64,000 nt of DNA from Methylobacterium organophilum (GTDB lineage: Bacteria; Pseudomonadota; Alphaproteobacteria; Rhizobiales; Beijerinckiaceae): positions 434,001 to 498,000 of the forward strand of contig NZ_BPQV01000001.1 of the NCBI RefSeq assembly GCF_022179465.1. Direction: 5' to 3'. Shown piece by piece: positions 1 through 10,304 of the stretch. A program made the position numbers and the translations under genes. The notes below the pieces were generated by a model. It had not been told where the DNA came from and did not search any database. It saw nothing but the letters and a program-made list of their open reading frames with translations. Each line of letters begins with the position of its first letter. Position 1 is the stretch's first letter.

Positions 1-1
1 T

Positions 2-244
2 GTCGACGTGCCGCCGATCGAGATCGAGATCCACGATGCGAGCGGCGCGCCGCTGCATCGCTGGACCGTCGCGCCACCCCGTGCGGGGCTGGAGCCGCAG
101 GATTTCGCCCGGTTCCGCGCGACCTTGTCCGACCCGCCCGCCCAGGGTCGCCGGATCGAGGTGCGCTTCGCCGCCGCGGGCGCTTCCGCCGAGCCGGCCG
201 AGACCGCGACCCGAACGTCAGCCCAGCCCCCGGCGCATCACTGA
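2..244 (+). CDS. C-terminal fragment of a zinc-ribbon/DUF3426-like protein (partial)
   Basis: Only the last 80 or so codons lie in the window; the reading frame is open to the left edge and ends in TGA. The fragment contains a beta-rich stretch (IEIEIHDASGAPLHRWT followed by a PP-rich turn and VRFA) resembling the C-terminal domain of MJ0042/DUF3426 zinc-ribbon membrane proteins, whose N-terminus would carry the CxxC ribbon and a membrane helix. That N-terminal evidence is outside the window, so the family is a resemblance, not a demonstration. The tail is rich in Ala, Pro and Thr and probably unstructured. It lies 53 bp upstream of hpt on the same strand. Confidence 0.5.
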   Translation, partial: VDVPPIEIEIHDASGAPLHRWTVAPPRAGLEPQDFARFRATLSDPPAQGRRIEVRFAAAGASAEPAETATRTSAQPPAHH

Positions 245-297
245 TCCCCGTCCTGAACGGCGCTGGCAGAGGCCGGCCCGCATGCTATGAGAGAGGC

Positions 298-867
298 ATG
301 ACGACTGCATCCCGCCGTGTCCGTGTGCTCTTCGACGAAGCTGCGATCGCCCGCCGCAACGAGGAGATCGCCGCCGAGATCGTGAAGGCCGCCCCCGAGA
401 ACCTGCTCGTCGTGGCGGTGCTGAAGGGCAGCTTCATGTTCGCCGCCGATCTGCTGCGCTCGCTCCACCATGCCGGCCTCTCGCCGCAAGTCGAGTTCGT
501 GCACCTGTCGAGCTACCGGACCTCCACCGTATCCTCGGGACAGGTCGAGATCCTGCGCGACGTCCAGAGCGAGGTGCGCGGGCGCGACGTACTGCTCATC
601 GACGACATTCTCGAATCCGGCCGCACCCTGGTCTTCGCGAAGGACCTGCTGATGGCCCGCGGCGCCAAGCGCGTGCTGACCGCAGTGCTCCTGGAGAAGC
701 CGGGCAAGCGTGCCGTGACCATCGACGCGGATTTCGTCGGCTTCGTCTGCCCTGATGTCTTCGTGGTCGGCTACGGCATGGACGCGGCGCACGCGTTCCG
801 CCAGCTGCCCTTCGTCGGACTCGTCGATTACGAGAGCACCGATCCCGATCTGTTCGGCGGCACCTGA
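298..867 (+). CDS. hpt: Hypoxanthine phosphoribosyltransferase
   Basis: Purine salvage enzyme that joins hypoxanthine or guanine to PRPP to make IMP or GMP in the cytoplasm. At 189 aa it has the normal length for bacterial HPRT. The N-terminal VLKGSFMFAADL segment (41-52) is the phosphate/Mg loop region, and the PRPP-binding loop is at 98-110 (VLLIDDILESGRT). At the position of the usual catalytic Asp of the loop (EDIIDTG-type) there is Glu106. The late FVVGYGMD motif (155-162) is the typical HPRT lid/base-contact region. ATG298 is preceded by a GAGAGG sequence. It is monocistronic or cotranscribed with the zinc-ribbon gene upstream. Confidence 0.93.
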   Translation: MTTASRRVRVLFDEAAIARRNEEIAAEIVKAAPENLLVVAVLKGSFMFAADLLRSLHHAGLSPQVEFVHLSSYRTSTVSSGQVEILRDVQSEVRGRDVLLIDDILESGRTLVFAKDLLMARGAKRVLTAVLLEKPGKRAVTIDADFVGFVCPDVFVVGYGMDAAHAFRQLPFVGLVDYESTDPDLFGGT

Positions 868-1018
868 CCCGGTTGACCCGCAGAGCACGTGGTCCGTTCA
901 AGATCCGGACATATTTCGCGTTTTTCAGAACCCTGCGGCACGATGGAACTTGACACCGCGGCATCGCGCTTGCGTCAGTGAGTGATTGGGCAGAGCAGAG
1001 GAGCCGAAGTCCGTTCAG

Positions 1019-1384
1019 ATGGCGCGCATTCTGCTCGTCGACGACGAAGAAACGGTCCGTGGCTTCCTGAAGAGAGGCCTCGAGCTCGACGGTCACGATG
1101 TGACGATCGCGGTCGACGGCAGCGATGGCCTCGACCGTCTGATGGAGTCGGAGGGTCGCTTCGACCTGATGCTGACCGATATCCGCATGCCGCTGATGGA
1201 CGGCATCGCCCTCGCCCTCGCGGCCAAACGCGACTATCCCGATCTCACCATCCTGCTGATGACCGGCTTCGCCGACCAGCGCGAACGCGCCCGCGGTCTC
1301 GACGCCATCGTGACCGACGTGCTGACGAAACCTTTCTCCCTGTCGGACCTGCGCAACACGGTGACCCGGGCGCTGGCGGCCTGA
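1019..1384 (+). CDS. Single-domain response regulator, CpdR-like
   Basis: A stand-alone receiver domain of 121 aa: acidic pocket Asp8/Asp9, phospho-acceptor Asp54 (LTDIRMP), Thr82 and Lys104 (TKPF). It has no output domain. The opening MARILLVDDE and the whole length resemble alphaproteobacterial CpdR, the phosphorylation-controlled adaptor of ClpXP in cell-cycle proteolysis, but CpdR paralogues are hard to separate by eye. An upstream in-frame ATG at 986 would add 11 residues before the receiver fold; ATG1019 is preferred because it opens directly with beta-strand 1. A perfect TTGACA hexamer lies at 950-955 with no convincing -10 element. The gene ends in a strong hairpin shared with cheZ. 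Confidence 0.8.
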   Translation: MARILLVDDEETVRGFLKRGLELDGHDVTIAVDGSDGLDRLMESEGRFDLMLTDIRMPLMDGIALALAAKRDYPDLTILLMTGFADQRERARGLDAIVTDVLTKPFSLSDLRNTVTRALAA

Positions 1385-1401
1385 CGCCCCTCCTGCGCAC
1401 C

Positions 1402-1443
1402 ACGAACGAGCCCGCCGGCAGGACTGCCGGCGGGCTCGTTCGT
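1402..1443. terminator. Bidirectional hairpin between receiver gene and cheZ
   Basis: Perfect 19-bp inverted repeat: left arm 1402-1420, 4-nt loop GGAC, right arm 1425-1443. It sits between two convergent stop codons, so it can serve both strands. No long T-run follows on either side, as is common in GC-rich genomes. Confidence 0.8.
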
Positions 1444-1463
1444 GTTCGGATCCTGGCAAGCCG

Positions 1464-2000
1464 TTAATCGAACAAGGCGTCGATCGCGTCCTGGGCCGTG
1501 GCCGGTCCCCCGAGCTGCGGCCCGTTGAGGAGGAGGTTTTCCTGGCGCTCGCGGCGCTGCGCTTCCTCGGGCTCGATGTCGTGCGCGTCGCGCGTCCGGA
1601 CCACCGCAGCGAATCGTGCCAAGCGGCCTTCGAGAAGGCTCATCGACTCGGCGACCTTGGCGATGCGCTGACCGGTAATGTCCTGGAAGGTACAGGCTTC
1701 GAAGATCGTGAAGATCCGCGCCTCCACCTCGGCGCGGTAATCCTCGCTTTCGGGCAAGGCGAGGATTGCCTCGGCGGCTTCCATGATCGTGTTGGTCGCC
1801 CCAGCCGTCGCCGCCACCACCTCCCCGAGTTCGCCATGCACCATCGGCAAGCGGTCCCGGGTCAGTTCGTTCGTCTTCAGCAGCGCGATCGCTTCCCGGA
1901 GACTGGCGATGTAGTCGGCAATCTCGATCAGCTCCCGCACGATCGGGGCAGTGCCCTTATCGGGTCCCCGACGCGTCGATGCTTCCGCCGTCATGCCCAT
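1464..2000 (-). CDS. cheZ: CheZ-type CheY-P phosphatase
   Basis: Cytoplasmic phosphatase that dephosphorylates CheY-P in chemotaxis. The 178-aa protein is mostly helical and carries the CheZ active-site signature FQDITGQ at 105-111, with Asp107 and Gln111 aligning to the E. coli catalytic Asp143/Gln147. It ends in an acidic DAIDALFD tail matching the CheY-binding C-terminus of the family. It is shorter than E. coli CheZ (214 aa), as usual in alphaproteobacteria. It follows cheY on the same strand with a 34-bp gap, so the two are presumably one transcript. A second in-frame ATG lies two codons downstream of the chosen start. Confidence 0.88.
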   Translation of the reverse strand: MGMTAEASTRRGPDKGTAPIVRELIEIADYIASLREAIALLKTNELTRDRLPMVHGELGEVVAATAGATNTIMEAAEAILALPESEDYRAEVEARIFTIFEACTFQDITGQRIAKVAESMSLLEGRLARFAAVVRTRDAHDIEPEEAQRRERQENLLLNGPQLGGPATAQDAIDALFD

Positions 2001-2034
2001 CGCCCGGTCTCCCGGCCCTCGATCGTCCCGCTTC

Positions 2035-2418
2035 TCAGGCGCCGCAGACCGCCTCGATCTTGCTCTTCAGCGTGGCGGCGTTGAACGGCTTGACGATGTA
2101 GTTGTTCACGCCGGCCTTCTTGGCAGCGATGACGTTCTCGGTCTTCGACTCGGCGGTCACCATGATGAAGGGGGTGGTGCGCAGGCCCTCGTCGGCGCGG
2201 ACATGGCGGAGGAGCTCGTAGCCCGTCATGGGCTCCATGTTCCAATCCGAGATCACGAGACCGTACTTGCGATTCTTGAGACGGGCGAGGGCGGCCGTGC
2301 CGTCGGAGGCGTCATCGACGTCTTCGAAGCCAAGCTGCTTGAGGAGGTTGCGGATGATGCGAACCATCGTCTGATAATCGTCGACGACGAGGATCGGCAT
2401 GCCGAGGTCGAGGGCCAT
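2035..2418 (-). CDS. cheY: Chemotaxis response regulator CheY
   Basis: Single receiver domain of 127 aa that would carry the signal from chemoreceptors to the flagellar switch. Visible residues are the acidic pair Asp13/Asp14, phospho-acceptor Asp58 (ISDWNMEPM), Thr88 (MVTAES) and Lys110 (IVKPFN); the DWNMEPMTG motif is characteristic of CheY rather than of CpdR or DNA-binding regulators. ATG2418 opens the fold nine residues before the acidic pair; longer in-frame extensions are antisense to nothing recognisable. It is followed by cheZ. No kinase or receptor gene is nearby, so the rest of the chemotaxis set lies elsewhere. Confidence 0.92.
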   Translation of the reverse strand: MALDLGMPILVVDDYQTMVRIIRNLLKQLGFEDVDDASDGTAALARLKNRKYGLVISDWNMEPMTGYELLRHVRADEGLRTTPFIMVTAESKTENVIAAKKAGVNNYIVKPFNAATLKSKIEAVCGA

Positions 2419-2690
2419 GGACGTGCTGCTCCGATAAGAGCCGAGGGTGGCGGCTTCCTTTCGAGCCCCAAAATACGCAGATGCGGATTGCGAAGGGGTT
2501 AACTGCGCAGAGGCCCGAGTCGTGCCTCGCTCGCTTGACCGCCGGAACCGATTTCGACAGGGTCCGCCGGCATCCGAACCCTCGAGGGAGCCGAGACGTC
2601 CGGCGACGTGCAAGCCGCGCGGGCTCACCGCGCGCGGGTGGATCCCAGAGCGGCCTCGGTGAGGCCGCCCCAGCGGAGACGGGATATTTC

Positions 2691-3650
2691 GTGAATCGGT
2701 TCGCGATCTGTCGTGAGGACGAGGCTGTTCCCACCACGCTCCGGGGTGCCGTTGCAGCCATCGGCAATTTCGATGGTGTGCATCTCGGGCACCGGGCCCT
2801 GATCGAGGCGGTGCGCGCGGAGGCGGGGGCGCGCCCGGCCGTGGCCCTCACCTTCGAGCCGCATCCCCGCGCCTTCTTCGCTCCCGACCAGCCGATGTTC
2901 CGGCTCACCGGACCAGCCGCCAAGGAGATCGTGTTCGCCCGCCTCGGCCTCGACGGGCTGATCATGCGCCGGTTCGACGCCACCCTCGCCGGCACGGGCG
3001 CCCGCGCCTTCGTCGAGGGGCTGCTGAAGGCGGATCTGGGGCTCGCGGGCGTCGTGATCGGGCACGACTTCCATTTCGGGAAAGGACGTGAGGGCACCCC
3101 CGAGATGCTGGCGCGGCTCTGCGCGGAATCCGGCCTCGCCTGCCGCATCATCCCGCCCATCGCGCCCGCCCCGGGGCAGCCGCCGGTCTCCTCCAGCGCC
3201 ATCCGCGCGGCGCTGGGAGCAGGGGACATCGCCCGGGCCAATGCCCTGCTCGGCTACCGCTGGTTCGTGCTGGGTGAGGTCCGCCACGGCGACAAGCGCG
3301 GGCGCGTGCTGGGCTTCCCGACGGCCAACATCGCCCTCGAATCCTGCGGCCTTGCCCACGGCATCTACGCGGTACGGGCAAGGCTGGCGGATGGGAGCCT
3401 GAAAGACGGAGTCGCGAGCTATGGCCGGCGCCCGACCTTCGACGACGGCGCGCCGCTTCTCGAAGTGAACCTGTTCGCGTTCGCGGGCGACCTCTACGGC
3501 CAGCGCCTCGGCATCGAGTTCCTGGGCTTCATCCGGGGCGAGGCCCGGTTCGAGAGCGCCCAGGCTCTGATCGACCGCATGCATGTCGACGCGGCCGAGG
3601 CCCGGGCGATCATCGCCGGCGACCGATCCCTCTCGATGCTGGAAGCCTAA
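2691..3650 (+). CDS. ribF: Bifunctional riboflavin kinase / FAD synthetase
   Basis: Phosphorylates riboflavin to FMN and adenylates FMN to FAD. The N-terminal nucleotidyltransferase domain shows IGNFDGVHLGHRAL (HxGH-like signature) and later GHDFHFGKGREGT and the VSSSAIRAAL motif; the C-terminal flavokinase domain shows GDKRGRVLGFPTANI, GIYAV and VNLFAFAGDLYGQ. Total length is 319 aa, normal for RibF. There is no ATG at a sensible place; the GTG at 2691 gives a start about 20 residues before the first motif and has GGAGAC ten bases upstream. The 272-bp gap to divergent cheY shows no RFN-type riboswitch that I could recognise. Confidence 0.92.
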   Translation: MNRFAICREDEAVPTTLRGAVAAIGNFDGVHLGHRALIEAVRAEAGARPAVALTFEPHPRAFFAPDQPMFRLTGPAAKEIVFARLGLDGLIMRRFDATLAGTGARAFVEGLLKADLGLAGVVIGHDFHFGKGREGTPEMLARLCAESGLACRIIPPIAPAPGQPPVSSSAIRAALGAGDIARANALLGYRWFVLGEVRHGDKRGRVLGFPTANIALESCGLAHGIYAVRARLADGSLKDGVASYGRRPTFDDGAPLLEVNLFAFAGDLYGQRLGIEFLGFIRGEARFESAQALIDRMHVDAAEARAIIAGDRSLSMLEA

Positions 3651-3716
3651 CGGCGGTCGCCTCCGAGGCAGGCCCCGAGGCTCGATCCGTGCGGCTTCCC
3701 AAGCGGACGCGGCGGA

Positions 3717-4490
3717 TCAATGACCTGTCGGATGGGCCGCGGTCATGGCGAGCTTGCCGGCCGCCTGGCCCAGCCCGTCGCCCAGGGCGCCGCTGAGAGC
3801 GTACGACGTGCGCCCGCTGCGCCAATAGGCGGTGGCACCGTCGCCGGGGCGCGCCACCCCATCGGAGGGCGCGGCGTCCCGGCCGCTCGGCATGGCGAAC
3901 AGGGCGAGGTCGCCGAGCTGCCCGGCATGGATCGATACTTCCACGCCGGTACCGTGACGGCCGGGAAAGACCTGCACGTCCTGCACCGTCCAGTCGGCGG
4001 GCAGCTCCGGCAGATCGAGGCCCGTCGCCGCCTGGAGATCGGCCCGATCGTAGACGCCGGGACGCAGGGCCTGGGAGCGGGCCCGCACCGCAGCGGCCTC
4101 GCGCGCCTGCTGCGCCTCCTCGACGAGCACGGGATCGACCGGCGAGGCGAAGGTGTCCGGCACGCCGAAGGTGCCGATCTCGGAATGGGCAAGCCAGCCC
4201 GCGCCCACGAGGACAGCGATCGCCGCCGCACGGCGCAGACGCGCACTGACCCGCTGCCAAGCCAGGGCCCGGTCCATGCGGCGCGCACCCGACCGTAGCC
4301 GGTCCGGGCTCAGGCCGACGGTCGGCGTGAAAGCCTCGCGCAACGCGTCGCGATCCCGCAGGTCGGCCATGACCTTGGCCGCGTCCTGGGGATGGCACGC
4401 CAGATGCGCCTCCACTTCGAGGCGCCGCATCGCGTCGAGCTCTCCATCGACATAGGCGATGAGATCAGTTTCCGTGACCGGGTCGACCAT
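3717..4490 (-). CDS. Membrane-anchored anti-sigma factor
   Basis: Predicted 257-aa single-pass protein. The N-terminus (TETDLIAYVDGELD... VEAHLACHP) is a zf-HC2/anti-sigma-like helical domain, although it has only one Cys in the HxxxC region instead of the full zinc-binding HxxxCxxC. A hydrophobic segment at about 88-106 (AAAIAVLVGAGWLAH) spans the membrane and the remaining ~150 residues would be periplasmic. It follows an ECF sigma gene by 66 bp. ATG4490 has a CGGAG Shine-Dalgarno eight bases away; a TTG at 4541 would add 17 residues and is less likely. The role is inferred from pairing and domain layout: holding the sigma factor at the membrane until a signal arrives. Confidence 0.8.
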   Translation of the reverse strand: MVDPVTETDLIAYVDGELDAMRRLEVEAHLACHPQDAAKVMADLRDRDALREAFTPTVGLSPDRLRSGARRMDRALAWQRVSARLRRAAAIAVLVGAGWLAHSEIGTFGVPDTFASPVDPVLVEEAQQAREAAAVRARSQALRPGVYDRADLQAATGLDLPELPADWTVQDVQVFPGRHGTGVEVSIHAGQLGDLALFAMPSGRDAAPSDGVARPGDGATAYWRSGRTSYALSGALGDGLGQAAGKLAMTAAHPTGH

Positions 4491-4556
4491 CAGTCCACTC
4501 CGAAGTCCGTCCTTCCCGGATATTTCCGTGTCGCGTCTCAAGGAGTTCGCCTCGGC

Positions 4557-5174
4557 TCAGTTTCCGACAGCGCGGGCGAGGCCGGCCGTGTCCGCTTCAT
4601 CCGGGCGCCCGTCCCGCGCGACGAGGCGCAGCTTCGGACGCCCGCTCTCAGGGGGGGCCGCAGGACGCCGCGCACGACCCGCCTCACCCTCCTCGAAGGC
4701 GCGCAACGCCGCCCGGCCGCGGCCAAGGCGGGACATCAGCGTGCCGATCGGGATGCCGAGCACGGCCGCCGCATCCGCATAGGCCATGCCTTCGATCGTG
4801 ACGAGGTGAAGCGCGGCGCGCTGCTCTTCGGGCAATCTCTCGAAGGCCTCCCTGACCTGAGCGAGGCGCACCTGCCCTTCCTGAGCCGGCAGGGCGACCT
4901 CGTCGTGCATCTGGACGAGGGCGTCGGCGTGGCGCGCCTCGACGCGCCGGCGGCGCTGCTCGTCAATGAAGACGTTGTGCAGCACCGTCATCATCCAGGT
5001 GCGCAGGTTGGTATTGGGCCGCAGGTTGCTGCGGGATTCGAGGGCGCGGACCAACGTGTCGTGCACGAGATCGTCGGCTTTCAACGAGTCGCGCGTCAGC
5101 GAGCGCGCATAGCGCCGCAATGGCACGAGCAGGTCGACGATGTCGGGGCTTTTGCTGCGCATCTTTCCACTCAT
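4557..5174 (-). CDS. ECF-family RNA polymerase sigma factor
   Basis: Sigma-70 region 2 covers about residues 15-80 (ADDLVHDTLVRALE, then LRTWMMTVLHNVFIDEQRRRR) and region 4 about 105-158 (FERLPEEQRAALHLV, then the helix-turn-helix AAAVLGIPIGTLMSRLGRGR). There is no region 1 or 3. A ~40-residue basic, Pro-rich tail follows region 4. At 205 aa it is slightly long for the class. The start chosen is ATG5174, but it lacks an obvious Shine-Dalgarno; an ATG four codons downstream at 5162 is possible. It is transcribed together with the anti-sigma gene downstream and lies 108 bp behind the patatin gene. Confidence 0.9.
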   Translation of the reverse strand: MSGKMRSKSPDIVDLLVPLRRYARSLTRDSLKADDLVHDTLVRALESRSNLRPNTNLRTWMMTVLHNVFIDEQRRRRVEARHADALVQMHDEVALPAQEGQVRLAQVREAFERLPEEQRAALHLVTIEGMAYADAAAVLGIPIGTLMSRLGRGRAALRAFEEGEAGRARRPAAPPESGRPKLRLVARDGRPDEADTAGLARAVGN

Positions 5175-5282
5175 TGATAGGGAAGACGGGCGAGGGCGGC
5201 GGAATAATCCCGGCCATCCCCGCGGCCTCGCCACGCACGTGCGCCACCGCACATGACTGGGGATGCCGCCGAGGAGAAACAA

Positions 5283-6395
5283 CTACTGATACGTAGATTG
5301 CAGGTCTAGAGTACACCTGTGGTTGATATTTTCGTAGCGTTCGGCGAGCCAGGCCTGGGCTGCGGAGCGGCCCTTGTCGCGCAGGCGCTTGAACACCTTC
5401 CACCGCGCATCCAGCCTCGAGGACGCCTTGTAATCCTCCAGAGCGTCCGTGCCGTCGATGCGGTGGACCAGAACCGGCCGGTAGCCGCGATTGCCGAGCA
5501 CCCCCTCCTCGATCAGCCCGTCGAGGAAGTCGATCGCCCGCAATTCGCGCATCAGGTTGGCGTTGAAGGTGATCTCGTTGAGCCGGTCCTGGATCTCCTC
5601 CCGCGTCCGCGGGGTCTCGCGGCGCTCCACGGGATTGATCTGCACGAGCAGCACGTCCCGCGTCCGGGCGGCATGCAGCGGGTAGAGCGCCGGATTGCCG
5701 AGATAGCCCCCGTCCCAATAGGGCACGCCGTCGATCTCCACCGCCTGGAACACCGTCGGCAGGCAGGCCGAGGCCAGCAGATGGTCGACGGTCAGGCGCT
5801 CCCGCTCGAACACGGCGAGCTTGCCGGTCCAGACATTGGTGGCCGAGACGTAGACATTGGCGGTGTCGGCTTGGCGCAGGCGCTCGAAATCGACGCTCGC
5901 GACGAGCGCCTTCCGGAGCGGATTGATGTTGAGCGGATTGGCCACGTAGGGGCTGAAGGAGAAGGCCTTGAGCCAGAACTCGGCCACTGGGTTACCGTGC
6001 CAGAACTTGTAGAGCCCGTTGAACACGCTGCGCTGGGCCGGCCAGAGATCGGCGTCGAGGCTGGCCCGGCGCCAGAAGGCCTCGAGGGCGGCGCGCGCCC
6101 CGTCCGGCCCGCCCTCGAGCCAGCCGTCGACCAGCACGACGGCGTTCATGGCCCCGGCGCTCGCGCCGGTCACCGCCTCGAAGGCGAGGCGCCCATCCTC
6201 GATCAGGGCGTCGAGCACACCCCAGGTGAAGGCGCCATGCGCCCCGCCGCCCTGCAGGGCCAGGGAGACCGCCTTCTCGGCCCGTGGCCCGGCGAGCCCC
6301 GTGAAGCCGTCCCGCGACTCCGTGAAATCCGTGGCCGTGGACGGCACGGCGGTGGCGGGGTTGTGGAGGTCGGGAGCCGATCCTGACTGATCCAT
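5283..6395 (-). CDS. Patatin-like phospholipase with DUF3734-type C-terminus
   Basis: Predicted acyl hydrolase acting on lipid esters. The patatin fold is shown by the oxyanion loop GGGAHG (49-54), the nucleophile elbow GASAG with Ser79, and the DGG box in YWDGGYLGNP that supplies the catalytic Asp. The C-terminal ~110 residues (FNANLMRELRAIDFL... ARWKVFKRLRDKG) match the DUF3734 extension often attached to bacterial patatins. No signal peptide is visible, so it is probably cytoplasmic. Start ATG6395 gives 370 aa. It is transcribed toward the ECF sigma and anti-sigma genes, which may or may not be cotranscribed with it. Confidence 0.88.
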   Translation of the reverse strand: MDQSGSAPDLHNPATAVPSTATDFTESRDGFTGLAGPRAEKAVSLALQGGGAHGAFTWGVLDALIEDGRLAFEAVTGASAGAMNAVVLVDGWLEGGPDGARAALEAFWRRASLDADLWPAQRSVFNGLYKFWHGNPVAEFWLKAFSFSPYVANPLNINPLRKALVASVDFERLRQADTANVYVSATNVWTGKLAVFERERLTVDHLLASACLPTVFQAVEIDGVPYWDGGYLGNPALYPLHAARTRDVLLVQINPVERRETPRTREEIQDRLNEITFNANLMRELRAIDFLDGLIEEGVLGNRGYRPVLVHRIDGTDALEDYKASSRLDARWKVFKRLRDKGRSAAQAWLAERYENINHRCTLDLQSTYQ

Positions 6396-6760
6396 GGGTT
6401 CGCTCACCCTCGATGTTGCGATGCACTCGTCGTGTTGCCGCGCGGTAACGCCTGGCCGCAGCCGGCGTTTCGGCGCTTCCCGCACGCATATGGGATGCCG
6501 CGGACCGGCACCCAGGCTCGACATTCACCGCGAAGTGCGGAAAGGAACGCCGCAAAATCGCCGCCGCGGCGCGCGTCCGGTGCAGACCTGCGCTGCCCGC
6601 CGCCCGGCGGACCTCCCCGCCCGGCCGGCAGGGGCCATATGCGAAACGGTCGCGCGCGCAGCGATTATCGGGTATGTCCCGGATCCGCGGACGCTGCCGC
6701 CCGACCGGCACCGCGACCGCAAGGCCCTCGAAACCCGGGCCCTCGAAGCCAAGGTTGACC
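6396..6760. other. Divergent intergenic region patatin/ispG
   Basis: A 365-bp gap between two divergently transcribed genes. It must hold promoters for both, but I see no consensus promoter, palindromic operator, RNA gene or convincing small ORF in it. The short open frames present have no start-site signals and read as random GC-rich sequence. Confidence 0.6.
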
Positions 6761-8065
<1,305 letters not shown>

Positions 8066-8070
8066 CGGGC

Positions 8071-8128
8071 GGGCCGGTGCTCCCCACGCGTCCCTCGAAA
8101 AATCGCGGGACGCCGCCGGGACCGGCCC
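8071..8128 (+). terminator. Nested hairpin after ispG
   Basis: Outer stem GGGCCGGT (8071-8078) pairs with ACCGGCCC (8121-8128); inside it GCGTCCC (8088-8094) pairs with GGGACGC (8107-8113) around an A-rich loop. It starts 5 bp after the ispG stop, so a terminator is the simplest reading; it could also act on the leader of kup 190 bp downstream. Confidence 0.55.
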
Positions 8129-8318
8129 ACGGCCTCTCGACTCCGATCCGGGGATACGGAATCACGAAAGATGCGGGCCGCGCGCGAGTCGGAGCGACCG
8201 CCCGCCGCCGGCACCGGGATGAGCCGCGAGGCTCCGATCCGATGCCGCCGCCTCAACCTCCTCTCGACCTGCGCGGGCGGCCGCCCGCGCGCCCTCGCCC
8301 GAGCGCGACATCGACCCC

Positions 8319-10304
8319 ATGACCGAACCCGTCACGCCGAGCCTCCCGGCCGATCAGGCCGCCGCGGCCGAACGCCCGGCACCGGCCCCGTCCTCGGACA
8401 ATCCCGCCGCCAAGCCCGCCCCCGAGGCGGCCGAGGACGACCACGGCCATGCCAAGGTCGGCCTCTGGTCGCTGGCGCTCGGCTCGGTCGGGGTCGTCTA
8501 CGGCGATATCGGCACGAGCCCGCTCTACGCCTTCCGCGAGGCCCTGGTCCCCGCGCGCAGCGACGGCATCCTCCTGCCAGAGGAGGTGATCGGCACCGCC
8601 TCCCTCATCATCTGGGCGCTGCTCCTGATCGTCACGGTCAAGTACGTCGCCGTCCTCCTGCGCATGGACAACAACGGCGAGGGCGGCATCCTCTCGCTGA
8701 TGGCGCTTGCCCGGCAGGCGCTGGGCGGCTCGCGCCTCGTCTTCCTGCTCGGCCTGCTCGGCGCCTCGCTGTTCTACGGCGATTCCGTCATCACCCCGGC
8801 GATCTCGGTGCTCTCGGCGGTGGAGGGCCTGAAGCTCGTCACCCCCGCCTTCGACGATTACGTGCTGCCGATCACCGTCGCGATCATCGTGGGCCTGTTC
8901 CTGGTCCAGAGCCGCGGCACCGCCCGGGTCGCGACCTTCTTCGGGCCGATCATGGCGGTCTGGTTCGTGGCCCTGGCCCTGGCGGCGCTGCCGCATATCC
9001 TGGCCAACCCGGCGGTGCTCTGGGCCTTCAATCCCTGGTACGCGGTGCATTACCTCCTCGGCCACGGCACCGGCGCCCTGGTGGCCCTCGGCGCGGTGTT
9101 CCTGGCGGTGACGGGGGCGGAGGCGCTCTTCGCCGATCTCGGCCATTTCGGGCGCAAGCCGATCCAGCTCGCCTGGCTCGGCCTCGTCGCGCCGAGCCTG
9201 GTGATGAACTATCTCGGCCAGACCGCCCTGGTGCTCGCCAAGCCCGACACCACCGACCCGTTCTACCAGCTGGTGCCGGAATGGGGCCTGCTGCCGATGG
9301 TGCTGCTCGCCACCATCGCCACGGTGACCGCCAGCCAGGCGGTGATCACCGGGGCCTTCTCCCTGTCGCGGCAGGCGATCCAGCTCGGCATGCTGCCGCG
9401 CATGGAGATCCGCCACACCTCCGCCTCCCATTCGGGCCAGATCTACCTGCCGCGCATCAACATGCTGCTGGCGCTCGGCGTCGTGATCCTGGCCATCACC
9501 TTCCGCTCCTCCTCCGCCCTCGCCTCGGCCTACGGCATCGCGGTGACGGGCACGATGCTGCTCACCGCCAGCATGGCCTATGTAGTGCTCTGGCGGGTGT
9601 GGAAGCTCTCGCCGCTGGTGGCCGCCGCGGCGCTGATGCCCTTCATCGTGATCGAGTTCCTGTTCCTGCTCTCGAACATGCTGAAGGTGCACGAGGGCGG
9701 CTACGTGCCGCTCATGCTCGCCGCCGGCCTGATGCTGATGATGTGGACCTGGGTGCGGGGCGTGGGCATCCTCACCCACAAGGCCCGCAAGACCGACGTG
9801 CCCCTGACCGAGCTCGTCGGCATGCTGGAGAAGAGCACCTCCTACCAGCACGTGAAGGGCACCGCCGTCTTCCTGACGAGCGACCCCGACATCGCCCCGG
9901 CCGCGCTCCTGCACAACATGAAGCACAACAAGGTGGTGCACGAGAAGAACGTCGTGCTCACCGTCGAGACCGTGGACCGGCCCCGGGCGCCGGAGAGCGA
10001 GCGGGTGCGCATCGAGCCGGTCGGCCCACATTTCTACCGGGTCACCATGAAGTTCGGCTACATGGAGACGCCGAACATCCCGCGCACCCTCACCCTGCTC
10101 AAGCGCGAGGGCTTCAAGTTCGACATCATGTCGACCTCGTTCTTCCTGTCGCGCCGCTCGATCCGCCCGGCCGCCCATTCCGGCATGCCGCTCTGGCAGG
10201 ACCGGATCTTCATCACGCTCGCCAAGAACGCCAACGACGCCACGGACTTCTTCCAGATCCCGACCGGGCGCGTCGTGGAGGTGGGCACGCAGGTGACGGT
10301 GTAA
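8319..10304 (+). CDS. kup: Kup-family low-affinity potassium uptake protein
   Basis: Inner-membrane K+ importer, thought to be a K+/H+ symporter. The signature [11 protein letters not shown] occurs near residue 63 after a 50-residue polar, Ala/Pro-rich leader. About 12 hydrophobic helices follow up to roughly residue 490, with [12 protein letters not shown] in the first cytoplasmic loop and [15 protein letters not shown] in the middle. The last ~170 residues form the soluble C-terminal domain ([28 protein letters not shown]). At 661 aa the length is normal. ATG8319 is the only sensible start. The 253-bp upstream gap holds the ispG hairpin. Confidence 0.95.
   Translation: MTEPVTPSLPADQAAAAERPAPAPSSDNPAAKPAPEAAEDDHGHAKVGLWSLALGSVGVVYGDIGTSPLYAFREALVPARSDGILLPEEVIGTASLIIWALLLIVTVKYVAVLLRMDNNGEGGILSLMALARQALGGSRLVFLLGLLGASLFYGDSVITPAISVLSAVEGLKLVTPAFDDYVLPITVAIIVGLFLVQSRGTARVATFFGPIMAVWFVALALAALPHILANPAVLWAFNPWYAVHYLLGHGTGALVALGAVFLAVTGAEALFADLGHFGRKPIQLAWLGLVAPSLVMNYLGQTALVLAKPDTTDPFYQLVPEWGLLPMVLLATIATVTASQAVITGAFSLSRQAIQLGMLPRMEIRHTSASHSGQIYLPRINMLLALGVVILAITFRSSSALASAYGIAVTGTMLLTASMAYVVLWRVWKLSPLVAAAALMPFIVIEFLFLLSNMLKVHEGGYVPLMLAAGLMLMMWTWVRGVGILTHKARKTDVPLTELVGMLEKSTSYQHVKGTAVFLTSDPDIAPAALLHNMKHNKVVHEKNVVLTVETVDRPRAPESERVRIEPVGPHFYRVTMKFGYMETPNIPRTLTLLKREGFKFDIMSTSFFLSRRSIRPAAHSGMPLWQDRIFITLAKNANDATDFFQIPTGRVVEVGTQVTV

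Noticed and set aside
945-970. Possible EcfG-type promoter (GGAAC-N17-CGCT) before the CpdR-like gene
   Set aside because: The -10 part does not give the required GTT; the match is too weak to report as a site, although a TTGACA hexamer is present.
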